Shown here in pieces: positions 32,901 through 41,740 of a DNA stretch of 64,000 nucleotides. This DNA comes from Melanopsichium pennsylvanicum (lineage: Eukaryota; Basidiomycota; Ustilaginomycetes; Ustilaginales), in contig OAPG01000001.1 in the NCBI GenBank assembly GCA_900208305.1, positions 2,108,001 to 2,172,000 on the forward strand. Reading direction: 5' to 3'. The notes beneath the pieces were generated by a model. That model made no database searches. It was not told where the DNA came from and saw nothing but the letters and a program-made list of their open reading frames with translations. A program made the position numbers and the translations under genes. How positions within the stretch are numbered: the stretch's first letter is position 1; the number at the start of each line of letters is the position of its first letter.

Positions 32901-33809
32901 AGGCTGCTCGAATTTTCCAAGAGGCATGCGTTCCGTTGCGGCACGCACAGCATCTGGAGACTGTGGGGATCTGGTTTTCGCATGTTGCGATGTGGGAAGG
33001 CCCTTGGGTTTGAGACGTCCTGGCGATGTGGGACGCTCTGCTTGGGCATCATGAGGGGATGGCGAACGTGGTGCAAGCGAGCTGCGAGCAGATTCAACCT
33101 GCATGCTGCCTTGACGAGATCTACGCGGTGAGTTCAGCGGAGCCTCGAGCGGCGAATAGAAAGAGACGGGAGACGCATTGTATTCGGCGTCGTCATTTCG
33201 CGAACCTCGTCTCGACTTTTGCCTTGGCGTAGAAGGACCGGCACGCGAGCTACTTCCAGCGGAGCGAATCGATTCTTTGTCAGAGGTGAAGTTTGTGGCT
33301 TCGAAGGAGGATGCTGAGGCGAGGATGGAAGATCTGGAACCACGACGGTGACGGGAGGTGTCGGAAGAAGCGGCAGTAGGCGATTGTCCAAAGAGACCGC
33401 CGGCCTCGCCGGGCACCGAGCCGGGCACTGAGAGTAAGCCGCTGCTGTATGAAGACTTGCGGCCAGTTGGTGAAATGACTAGACCAGATGGAGATAGACT
33501 ACGCTGAGCGCGAAGAGTGGATTCGAGATGGTGCGGCGAGCGCGAAGAAGATGAAACGGAGCGAGGTGACGACAGTTTGACAATATTGGCTGGCTGCACG
33601 AGCCAGATGTGATGCCCTTGAAGTTGTGTAGCGATGCGTCGCTGTCTGATCACGGTGTAGGAGGCAAGGCGAACTAGTTTGCAAGAGCGGGTGCGATCAT
33701 GACAGTGTTGATGCAGTTGGGAAGGTGATGCTCCAGGTTTGAATGCGTTCGCTAGACAACCTTGAAAGGTAGCGACGAGCCGATGCTTGGGCTGTCGATG
33801 ATGCAGCAA
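26919..33809 (-). CDS. Giant Rho guanine-nucleotide exchange factor (DH-BAR-like-SH3; Gef1/Tuba type)
   Basis: The minus-strand frame is open for about 2296 codons and ends in TAA at 26921-26919. The first 1250 codons are Ser/Pro-rich and disordered. A Dbl-homology domain starts near 1255 (LVKRWFVLRELLDTERAYAS), is interrupted by about 200 low-complexity residues, and resumes near 1500 to end around 1680 (LLIKPVQRVLKYPLLLSEIL). A helical BAR-like region follows (about 1690-1990). The last 50 residues form an SH3 domain (YAVGDLFRV, GWVERENFVPL). Known relatives activate Cdc42 at polarity sites. The frame has no ATG until 33104 (codon 236), yet residues 78-235 look coding, so a spliced upstream exon is likely; the right boundary is only where the frame opens. 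A start at 33104 would give 2061 residues. Confidence 0.85.
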   Translation of the reverse strand: MLHHRQPKHRLVATFQGCLANAFKPGASPSQLHQHCHDRTRSCKLVRLASYTVIRQRRIATQLQGHHIWLVQPANIVKLSSPRSVSSSSRSPHHLESTLRAQRSLSPSGLVISPTGRKSSYSSGLLSVPGSVPGEAGGLFGQSPTAASSDTSRHRRGSRSSILASASSFEATNFTSDKESIRSAGSSSRAGPSTPRQKSRRGSRNDDAEYNASPVSFYSPLEAPLNSPRRSRQGSMQVESARSSLAPRSPSPHDAQAERPTSPGRLKPKGLPTSQHAKTRSPQSPDAVRAATERMPLGKFEQPNLPALRAAASAQHDRLSDASDSVTLMPSLSAYVWGSRSQSHDHSSSPYRSANKSRLELDGSSAPSSNSQPRSFSSSRSVNTFGALDDNAVSRPRSKSNTSPSKPTKSQPPIGSQPLSTRMVGPSEMPPPPVQPTKTLPSAPSKPSLRSRIFGLKGSNAASPSTSSVDSGAETPSPRSAQFAPSIHSEGSHSDSHSIDPAMLSPSYPQSSDRHSRHNDEEVDEDSNADRANVAANRKSQVASSFLRKTIRFKDKSGFLKARPSVSSMVSDSATSASASVPPSPLDQPHESDAEDVVKKSPVYKQISGRRGPRYNEPAGNEDKLTSANLYDPPQHELESFGVEPDAIVLLPPVTECDLEAPAKPQRSLPGIALRTGSNEASSFVAASVRTNKSGMFTPERLTTSSMEREAQSYIPRSSSLYGSIGRGKPEKVRLSQTFVDRAASSALPPADLPESPRRRPRSGSATTFTPQIQPRTTSSPSQSSMRRPLTAQGSPSAVMSPYATTSSSSRPVQRAHRPKTADSGHAHFGSLSSLRDILMVAHAISEEGAVFNTPDKKDVARFEGSSSLTVTAKMASSTGDSRRPGLPPKNPLRKQGPSVASVIHTPSIAGDSPGSPYTTGVFPGPSMSESPDEHLLSPGPLKRVSIGPMSASSSTSSLTEFKTPTSHPAPLPSMDSQAADDYFRVRDPVRPDDATVAQIPSHSHGLMDSTYSGFSSPARSSFASAQHLSQAPSSDSTAGWVPRRHERAASDATNSLTDVRSPSGPSASTPSLHSESSSATRKKKEGAGSKMFAFARDLANRDGSEAGAGIPSSGTFRLGRSSKSKVSTRPVIRRLYDGPLEGEAAALASGHGGGALHSPSQFTNGISPGTSVTDLTAAGTTVPPTSSGSGTPAMRGRNPSSGNLIRSASSSGSTARDLMSPPSTHLQTPQFSKSNGPFLTRSPSFARPAWSIPQDDLSQEQKRLVKRWFVLRELLDTERAYASDLAVARDIYMARAKIRAGITAPLSPLSVRSASIFSQLASPEPSTYGRSSQPHLQQRGSTSTLSPGPGIPSSRIPLPQRTLFRNASADGTASTASASPASAKQTASSASLTSSNTSNRSSMYTVSSQSSQTSDASHFALAGHPSFYSGLPSQFSIDGSTLSPTASVKMTPGTPMTLPSPGGVSPYSSTPSINTPCGPLSPGAYISNETGPTSTADAPFSASEVRIVFAQLESCAAFADEMVVILESAVGRLCTGTAEDAAQMLARGEVSEELETDRVGQAFLKLMPRIERVYSAYCSKHEASMAKLQELMTTQPKAAAFLAECTRAARAYTNAWDLSSLLIKPVQRVLKYPLLLSEILGSTTNKHPDMESLSAASVEIQKVADNINEVKKRKDLVEQIVSGKTTKRTTSQRMQHGATKKLLRRQEKVKKLVLGPNGDLLADEGQYKALVVQFRQLEKAVTAFARRCTSWSTNVKDAHIAQLKLLDQWCRFYALDQNTTGTEMEIRPRAFMHLIERTFLSDCWTTLDSEIRTSLTPAIQRIASLFILPQSVISKRNERESDYSRYRTIGPRSADKKLGESATAFIALHTQLMNELPQFNYGIQTLLDLCIESLSRTQASYHLRVHRALVRFWQSFGGEADMVQNEETVEKSIRHSNPVKIFWPLHRDVADYAESLGIVNGAEGCSRSGSISMDRDLLAVGNLNPSSNTHFSPLQSARALPGSEFASNVPDASGLVSQQIENLTAAGSEELLDLVSARASPFTTPPLGSRRPSFSPQLHQQHLLGSPAPIGSLPLSGTTHPPLRSSKSGGLFGLLRSVGSSSAVGSRKNSQSTDTAAASFVDGLDSNPPTPVSKDTPLRHEELVAAPTLPALSFNNGFFGQSGAVFSSASEAHGTGFEDENSRCVETSTLAANQDSGNAVVEYSASSRRGSGSDRGEDRTIRMIRESSAGTPLGTMAAVANSRTTSRGTKNGYPFVEYAVGDLFRVRDHDEMHLFGDSEHGITGWVERENFVPLS

Positions 33810-33984
33810 AAATTCAGGTTATACACAGGTAATGATGAGGCGGATGAATTTGTCAATGCGAAGAAGATGAATGAGGTTGTTCGGGTCAAAGTCGAGATGG
33901 TGCTGGAGGAGCGGTCAAGTGAAATGCCGACGCAAAAAGTGGGGTGATGCTCCGAAGACTGTAATCGAGTGCGTGTCTTGAAAA

Positions 33985-34020
33985 TTGCTTTCTTGCTTTC
34001 TTGCTTTCTTGCTTTCTTGC
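33985..34020. repeat. TTGCTTTC tandem repeat (about 4.5 copies)
   Basis: Four perfect 8-bp units TTGCTTTC and a partial fifth, in the 5' region of the RhoGEF gene. Confidence 0.95.
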
Positions 34021-35268
34021 TTGATTATTTGATTGATTCATTGGCGCACGGCTGAGCTGGAAATGTGCTGTAAATTTATTTATTAATACATTACTCATAC
34101 AGTAGATTGACCGCTTCAATCAGTCAAAGAATCGCTCAGCTCTAAAATGCATGCCAAGGGATCTCACATCTCTTCTCCCCGCAGGCGAAATCGGGGAATG
34201 CACGAGCAGCGCGCCGCTGCTTGGCTGCATCTGTTTCAGGCGTCTTTGAATTGCTTCGGAGAATGGCGTCTAATCGGTGAGCATGACATTATCTTGACTG
34301 CGACAAGGACGGATACAGTTGGCCGTCACACAAGACCGTACGAGTCCAAGTGATATTGCTATTTGAGGTGCAGAGCAGGCAGAGCAGACACCGCTTGCGT
34401 GACTGAGACCGTACGATTGCTCGCAGAAAATCTCGCCGCAAATAGCGAGACAGAACAATCTAGGACACTAGCGGTGCGACTGAGAATACATGCTTAAGAC
34501 TCTGATCGTGTTGTTCGCGTCGAGATCAAACCGATGCGAGAAAGGGGTAAGGAAAACATACAATGTGAGGCCGGCCATGATTCCCGGAAAAGTGAAACAG
34601 ACACAGAAAATTTTCAAATAATGGTTTGTGTAAATTGTAGGCCTCACAATGATAAAAATAAGGCGTTGGCGCGATTTATTTTCTTGCCGCGTCGAGTCCG
34701 GTCAGCACCAGAGGTTCTAGATGCGCCAACTGAGCCGTCTGAAGCATGAGCCGGTTGGCGGTCAATAGTGGCATCTCCTCTGTTGCCCACTTTCACTCCA
34801 CGGGGATCGTAGGAACGCTAAGGTGCCGAACAATGTAGGTGTGTGTTGTGGGGGGGCTGCTTGACAGATGAATCAAATGACCGGTCCCTTGAACCGTTTC
34901 GCGTTGGCAACACTATGAAGGAGGTGCCCTCCTCTTGGACTGATGGTTGCCTCCCTCATCACAGATTAGAACCTGAGGAACAAATGCGTAGAAAGGGTAT
35001 TTTCTTGACTTTTCGTGGTTGCTCCCCTGCAGAGCGTTGGGGATATGCGGATCGGTCAGTCATCTGTAAGGGAGAGAGAGTGCTGGCCAATCTTGAAGAT
35101 TTGCAGTTCTCCATCCGGTTTCGGTGAGAATTCGTCGAGAATTCACCCACCACGGCTGCCACCCGACGACTACCAAGAGCAGCATTCTATCGGGCCATTT
35201 GCAGGATGAATCGTCAAAGCCATGCTTACGTTTGAGAATTTGAGTGAATTTGAGAAAGGAAAGAAAAA

Positions 35269-35273
<5 letters not shown>

Positions 35274-35309
<36 letters not shown>
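35274..35309. repeat. A36 homopolymer
   Basis: An unbroken run of 36 A about 870 bp upstream of the transporter start codon. Confidence 0.95.
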
Positions 35310-35312
<3 letters not shown>

Positions 35313-35903
35313 GATGGACGGTCAATTTTCGGTCATGTCACGTCCAAATTTGGCCAAACTCGCCAGTATATAAACTCAAAGTTGATATTCAATGGCAGAG
35401 CCGAATATATGACAAAATTTTGGCGAATGGTAACAATACCTCATATGAGGGAACGCAAGAGGGATGAAAAGCACGACAAATGTGAGATGAGGCGCGTATT
35501 TGCTCAAGATCTTCTACAAGCGCAAACCTCTTTGGGATCGTGCACCAAGTCGGTTCTAAGCGAGTACACTAATCTATACTATACTGTACCCAGTTCGCTG
35601 TCGAGTCGAACCACCGCCGTAGCAAGACGTTCCCCGCATCCACACAGTCCGCCTAGCATCTTTCATGCTACGTCTCAACACAGCACCAATTCAGCATTAC
35701 AGCCGTGTTGCCCTGCTCGTGTTCTTTAGCTTGCGGCCGCTGAACAATCTTGTCTCGTGTGAACCACGCGCAATCTCCATCGCCTCGGGTCTCACCAGTC
35801 TCAAACATCGTGGTCGCATCTTGAGTTTGCATCCCTCATGCATGGCTTGCCTGCACACGAGCAAATTTCAATTCTTCATTCCCCACGCGACGCAGATCGG
35901 CCA

Positions 35904-35908
35904 TATAA
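35904..35908 (+). promoter_or_regulatory. Possible TATA box of the transporter gene
   Basis: CCATATAAGC lies 275 bp before the ATG at 36183 and is followed by a pyrimidine-rich leader. The position is reasonable for a fungal TATA element but is unproven. Confidence 0.35.
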
Positions 35909-36182
35909 GCGATTGCTTTTATGTACAACCTATCCTAACTTAACCCGCCTCATCTCCCCACCATTCAGGCATAGAACCTTCTCTTCCTTTCCTTGCCCTC
36001 CTTCCGTCGCATCCATACTACTACTTACAACCCCCTCCTCTACCTCGCCGCAACATTCCCCATCTCACATTACCATAGTGCCTCGAGCGTACTCTATCCT
36101 ATGTTCCCATCTCTCGTCCACAACTCACACACTATTATCACGCTCTACACATCCCACAATCAAATCGACCATATAAAAAACG

Positions 36183-37975
36183 ATGAGCGATCGCAACTCT
36201 ATCCATAGTCTCAACCACAAAAAGTCTCACTCCACCCAATCCGATGACAAGCTTTCTTCCAATCAAGAGGCCGTTCCTGAGCTTCACCAGCTCCACGTAG
36301 CTACCCACTCCATCGTCTCCACCGATGGCGTCATCGATTCGGCTGAGCTTCAACAAGTTCTCGACGAGGCTGCCATCGAGGCCGCCGGACAGGGCGAGTT
36401 CAATAGCCTCTACCTCTGGGGTCTCACCTTCTTCGCGACAATCGGTGGTGCACTTTTTGGTTACGACACAGGAACAATCTCCGCCGCACTTGTGCAGGTA
36501 GGCACCGATCTCGACAACAAACCTCTCACGGATGGCGACAAAGAGCTTATCACCTCGGCTCTCACCGTTGGTGCCATCATATCGGCTCTCGGCGCGGGTA
36601 TCGTGGCCGACAAGATTGGTCGAAAGTGGACTCTCGTTATCTGTGACATTATGTTTATCGTTGGTGCCATCGTCCAGGCCGCCGCTCACAAAAAGTGGGA
36701 GATGATCCCCGGCCGGTTCATAATGGGATTCGGAGTGGGCGCGGCTGCACAGATTGTTCCGGTGTATATCCAAGAGCTGTCCCCGGCTCGAGCTCGAGGT
36801 CGTCTCACCACTCTCAACTCGATTGCCGTCACTGGCGGACAGGTGGTCGCCTATGCTATCGGTGCTGGTTTCAACCATGTCTCGTCAGGATGGCGTTGGA
36901 TCATCACTCTCGGTGCCTTTCCTCCTATCGTTCAGCTGTTTGGCATCCACTTTTTCATGTCTGAGTCTCCCCGTTACCTCATCAAGCAGCGTCGAGATCA
37001 AGAGGCTACTCAAGCTCTCGCTCGCATCTACCCCCTTGCCACCTCGGAACAAATTGATGCAAAGATTGGCGTACTGAAGAAGTACATTCAGATCGAAGAC
37101 TCGCCTCTTTCTGAAATTATTGCCAAGGTCTGGACCGATCTTCCTACTCGTCGCGCTGTTTTCCTTACTTCCATGTGCCTTGTAGCCCAACAGCTCTGTG
37201 GCTTCAACAGGTAGGTTCTTTCGCTCTTCCATATATTCAGATAGAAAGTATATCAAGCTGACACGATCATTATTACCGATACGCCCACCACAAATGCAAA
37301 AGTCTGATGTACTTCTCAGCATCTATCTTCAAGTCCGCTGGACTCGACAACCCGACCGCCACGGGATTAATAATTAGTGGAGCCAACTTCCTTTGTACCT
37401 TTATTGCCCTCAAGTATATCGATCGATTCGGACGTCGTCGCTTCCTCCTCGTTACCATGCCATTAGTCGTTATTTTCCTCCTTTGCACTGCTGGTATCTT
37501 CCACAAGATGCTTGAACCCACCAATCAGCGCCTCTTGGAGGGATACCCCTACCCTTCATCGCTTACTTCTGCTATGCTCATCTTCATGGTCTTCTACGTT
37601 TGCTCATATGCTACTGGTCTTGGCAACGTTCCTTGGCAGCAAGGCGAATTCTTCTCCACCGAGACTCGTATGATTGGCACTTCCATCTCCACTGCTGCCA
37701 ATTGGAGTGGTAACCTTGTCATCTCTTCGACCTTCCTCACCCTCATGAACAAAATCACGCCTTCCGGTGCGTTTGGCTTGTACGCTGGCCTTACCTTCTT
37801 CTTCCTCGTCCTCATTTACTTTCTCTATCCCGAGACAGCCTTGCTGTCGCTCGAAGAAGTGCGAACCACTCTCGACGGCGGTTTCAACGTCAAGAAAAGT
37901 CTCAAGGTTCGAAAGGAGAAGATCGCTCTCTGGAAAGCACAGAGGGAAGTTGCAAATGCGGAGACCAATGCCTGA
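36183..37975 (+). CDS. MFS sugar transporter, myo-inositol (Itr1/Itr2) type, one intron
   Basis: Two exons, 36183-37210 and 37303-37975, encode 566 residues of a 12-helix major-facilitator sugar transporter of the plasma membrane. The intron (37211-37302, 92 bp) has donor GTAGGT and acceptor AAAAG, and a CTGAC branch-like sequence near 37257. Splicing turns the end of exon 1 into QQLCGFNSLMYFSASIF, the usual helix 7 sequence. Family signatures are present: FGYDTGTISAALV in helix 1, KIGRKW and RFGRRR loops, GRFIMGFGVG, ESPRYL and PETALLSLEEV. The segment GTDLDNKPLTDGDKELITSA and TGLGNVPWQQGEFF match fungal inositol transporters more than hexose carriers, so myo-inositol/H+ symport is the best guess. 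A cytosolic N-terminal tail of about 80 residues precedes helix 1. Confidence 0.9.
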
Positions 37976-38627
37976 GTGCCTGTCAAGTTACGCTAAGCGC
38001 TTCATTTATTATAACCCCGGTTCGCTAATCGATCGCATGCCATGTCACCTCCGTAACGATCTGTATTATTAGTCTCAAAGATATCCACGAATCACGTCAA
38101 CGTTCCCGCGGGAGGCACCGCGGCAAAACAATTTTTTTTTGAAATGAGAAAGACGTGGTACGTGTACCCGCGAGGGACCCCATATTTTTGACACATTCTT
38201 CTTTCCTGAAGATTGAATGCAATTGCAGTCTCAGCACTTCGGAAGTGCTTCTCGAAGATACATGCTTCTGCTTCTACCGTGAATATGCTCCAACTAAACT
38301 TTTGCATGACAAGTTTGACCCGGACCTCTTGCAGTTCGCAGGATCAAGGGTTCACACCAAAATGGATCCCAACGGGCTGGCTTCTTGGCTCGTCAAGCAA
38401 TGGCGACAACCTCAATCAACATCAGAGTTGTTCTATAGAACCATTGCAATCAAGCTTTGCAAATTATAATGCTGCCTCGTATTCCACAAGCTGGGACAGG
38501 AAGTTTTTTGTCTTTTGGAACCGCAGTGCCAATAATTTTAATCCGGCCAAGCGTAAGACTGCAGCATCGTCCAGTCACTCTGAACGCTGAAAGACTGGCA
38601 CTCATCGCCATCGTGGCCCTCCTTCTC
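37976..38627. other. Intergenic between convergent genes
   Basis: It holds the 3' ends of the transporter (plus) and the alcohol dehydrogenase (minus). No gene seen. Confidence 0.5.
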
Positions 38628-39936
38628 TTACATGGTAAGAACGGCTCGGAAGCGGGCTTTGTTAGCCATCATGTGGTCGAAAGCCTCGTTGGCCTTGGCC
38701 AGTGGGAATGTCTCACACATGCACTCGACGTCGAAACGATTGCTGAACGCGACGGCGTCCTCCGAGTCGAGCGAGTGACCCGAGGGCCATCCGTGTACCG
38801 AAATACCCTTGGTGATCATGGCGATCGTGTTGACGGGAACATCGCCAACAGCTGTTGACACAGCACAGTGAAGGATCGGTAGCAAAATTGTATGGAAATG
38901 AGGCAAGCAGAGGAGTAGAAGTAGTCGAATCTCAGCATTCACTTTACTCGTCGTTCAGCAAAAATATTCAGCAGCCGTAGAGGCAAATCGATGAAGAGGG
39001 CAAGTGAAGTACTTACGTGCCAGAATCAAAAGCTTTCCGAGAGGCTTGCAACCACCGACGAGAGGCGAGATGTGGTCTGGACTGGGCGCAGTGGCCACAA
39101 TCAAAGCAGCGCCACCCATCTTCTGCAGCGACTCGGCAGCGTCTTCCTTGCTAGTGTCAATGTAGTCGGTGGCACCGAGCTTGATGGCAAAATCCTTCTT
39201 GTCAGTGCCTCGGGAGAGTGCAACGGTTCGGTAGCCCATTTTGCGAGCGTACTGAACGGCCAGGTGACCGAGACCGCCCAAACCCTGAATGGCGACGGTC
39301 TCTCCAGGGGTGATGTTCATCTTGCGGATACCATTGTGCACCGTGACACCAGCGCACATGAGGGGCGCCATCTGCACTGCGTCTCCGTCAGCAGGCAATT
39401 GGACAGCTGCTTCAGATTGGAGGAGGCAGTACTCCGCGTCTGAAATGACCAAAATCGGTATGCAAAATTTTTGGAGAAAGGTGGGAAGAGAGTCAGCATT
39501 GAAACGGATGAACAAGGCTAGAACCATCTGAGACTTGTGAGAAAGGGCTGAAAATAAAGTACCCACATCCGCCATCACGAGTCACACCGTTGATTTGCCC
39601 GTTGTCACACATCTGGAAAAGGCCCTGGTTGCACTGGCGGCATGTACCGTCGTGACCTCCGTGCCAAGCGCCGCCAACGCGATCGCCCTCCTTCCATTTT
39701 GTCACGTGAGGGCCGACCTCAACGACTTTGCCAACGATCTCGTGTCCTGGGATACGAGGAAGTGGGCCGAAACCACCAGACTGGACGAGCGCGTCGGAAT
39801 GGCACACACCGCATGCCTCGACCTTGACAAGGATCTGGCCGTCTTGGGGATGCTTCAGCTCAATTGTTTTGATGGTGAGAGGCTGACCAGCCTTCTCGAA
39901 AATTGCGGCTTTGTACGTCTTGGGGAGAGACGACAT
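38628..39936 (-). CDS. Zinc alcohol dehydrogenase (medium-chain family), three exons
   Basis: Exons 39936-39567, 39439-39017 and 38851-38628 join in phase to 338 residues. The introns are 127 bp (donor GTGGGT, acceptor TTTCAG) and 165 bp (donor GTAAGT, acceptor AACAG). Both junctions restore family sequence: GVTRDGGYAEYCLL at the first, ILAPVGDVPVNTIAM at the second. Catalytic zinc ligands are Cys in GVCHSD, His in PGHE and a third Cys at LMCAGVTV; the NAD(P) fold has GLGGLGHLAVQYA. The structural zinc loop is HGGHDGTCRQCNQGLFQMC, with His/Asp where the first Cys usually stands, a variant seen in part of this family. It should oxidise primary alcohols or reduce aldehydes in the cytosol; the true substrate is unknown. 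It is divergent from a second alcohol dehydrogenase 1.8 kb away. Confidence 0.88.
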
Positions 39937-41740
39937 GTTTGATCGCGTTGTTATTTAGTGAACTTAGAAGCGGGCGGGGAAAGGGAAGCGATGGCGGTGA
40001 GAGGGATGGGTGGGAAGTGCAACTGACTTAAGAGCGAAGATGCTGGTCGAAGAAGGACCTTGGCATCTTTCACCGAAAATGTCTGGAAACAAGTGCACAG
40101 ATGTCAGACTGAAGTGTGGACTGCGATTCAAGCTACACCCAGCCTCCTGACCTCCCAAACTCCCAATCTGAATACTTACACCGCCTTCCTTGCACCGATA
40201 TTCTCGGGCCAATTGCTCATTGACATACTCATTCATTATGACCCTTCGGCGATCTCGAAGCAGCTTTGCAAATACGAATGAATCTGGTCAACGCCGAAGC
40301 GGTCTCATTGGCTTCAAAGCTTCCGTCCAGGAAGGCTAGCATATCGGACAAGGAAATAGCTACATCTTGATTTGCGCACGGACAAGCAATACAAGCGAGG
40401 ACATCAATCGTTCGTGAAGGCTTCGCGTCCCCGAACTGGTATCTTCCAGGCTCTAACGGCTCAGCGGCATGAGACCGGCATGGCGCCTTACAGGCTTTGG
40501 CACGGTCTATTTGATGTCGTTCGACACTGGAAAGTCGTGCTGGCCTAGTCACTGAGTGCATCTGCTGTTCGCTGGAACTTTTACCTTCTCACCATCAGCA
40601 AGTGAAGACATACTGCAGGTGTCACATCAACTTCAATTATTCAAGCTTGAGCCGTAACTCCACCTCTTCCTCCACCTCCACCCTCCTCTGCATCAAATGT
40701 GATTTGCGACATGTCGCCCCATGATCCCCAAATTCGACTCAAGCTCAACCATCGAGCTCCGCCATTCACAGCCTTCTTGGTTTTCTCGCATATAGCCATC
40801 CTTTGTTGCGAAATATCTGCGCGAAGGTTTTTCGACATCTAATCGAATCGCGGACTAACATGTTCTGTAAATGAACAATTTTTTTCTCGCCCGAGACGGA
40901 AACGACAATTAGCTGGCATGCGCTACTCGACATCCGCCTGTCAGCGTCACGAAAGTCGCTGCACTGAGGGATCAAGATTGTTTTGTGACGTCTTGCTGAA
41001 TCACGCTTGCACCTTGCTCTTGCGACCCTTAAAATGTGTAACTCGCGAGTTTTAGTCGGCCTTCTCATGGTCAATGCTCACACAAACAGCGCAGGATTAG
41101 CACTGTACGAACGTCTAAGGCTGCGACGTTTTGGTCTGGCTGTTCTTTCTCTGTTGATTTCGCCAATCAAGTGACTGTGCTTCTCGTGCGTGGTGTTGCG
41201 TGTACGAAGTCAGGTTGGGAAACTGATATGCAAGCACATGTCATGACCAGAAAAACAGAAGCTCCACGTTCTGGAGCTCACGCTTATGCTGGTACCGGTA
41301 CAGCACAATATGTGACGTTCTGGACAGCTTCGAACCGAAGCTAAATCTCTGGAGCTCTGAATCAGCCTGATGTCGTGTGTCGTCCTTTGACTTTGTCTAG
41401 TCATCTGTGTCCTCAGCTGATTCGCAGCTTTACAGCAGAGAAAGCAAAATGTTCGAGCCTGATATTGGGTTCGTCATTAAATTACGACGTGACTGGAGAG
41501 AGCAGTGCTAAGTCGCGCAATGCGAGACCGTCTGAGCTGATAGCTCGCAGGTAGCCGTCGCATGTTCGACTCTGATCGAGAGAGCTAGATCAAAGCCTTC
41601 CCCTCCAGAAGCCACTCTTTCCGCTTATATAGCACCAAAGACAAGCCTGTCTCAACCCGCACGATCTCCTCCATCAACAGTTTCTAAAATATCTCATTCC
41701 TGCCCATCCCGCGAAAACTTCGACAACGTAATCTTACACT
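39937..41740. other. 1.8 kb region between two divergent alcohol dehydrogenase genes
   Basis: No gene recognised; short open frames only. Both dehydrogenase promoters lie here. The right-hand end has a TATATAG element and a pyrimidine-rich leader. Confidence 0.5.
41626..41632 (+). promoter_or_regulatory. Probable TATA box of the plus-strand alcohol dehydrogenase
   Basis: TATATAG stands 115 bp before the ATG at 41741 and is followed by a C/T-rich leader. Strong TATA boxes are usual for highly expressed, regulated fungal dehydrogenase genes. Confidence 0.5.

Larger units (their letters stand above)
33810..36182. other. 2.4 kb intergenic region between divergent RhoGEF and transporter genes
   Basis: No gene recognised. 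It should contain the missing first exon and promoter of the RhoGEF and the promoter of the inositol-type transporter. It holds a TTGCTTTC tandem repeat, an A36 tract (35274-35309) and a C/T-rich leader zone from about 35930. Confidence 0.45.

Noticed and set aside
36138..36878. 246-codon minus frame
   Set aside because: Antisense to the first exon of the transporter; no recognisable content.
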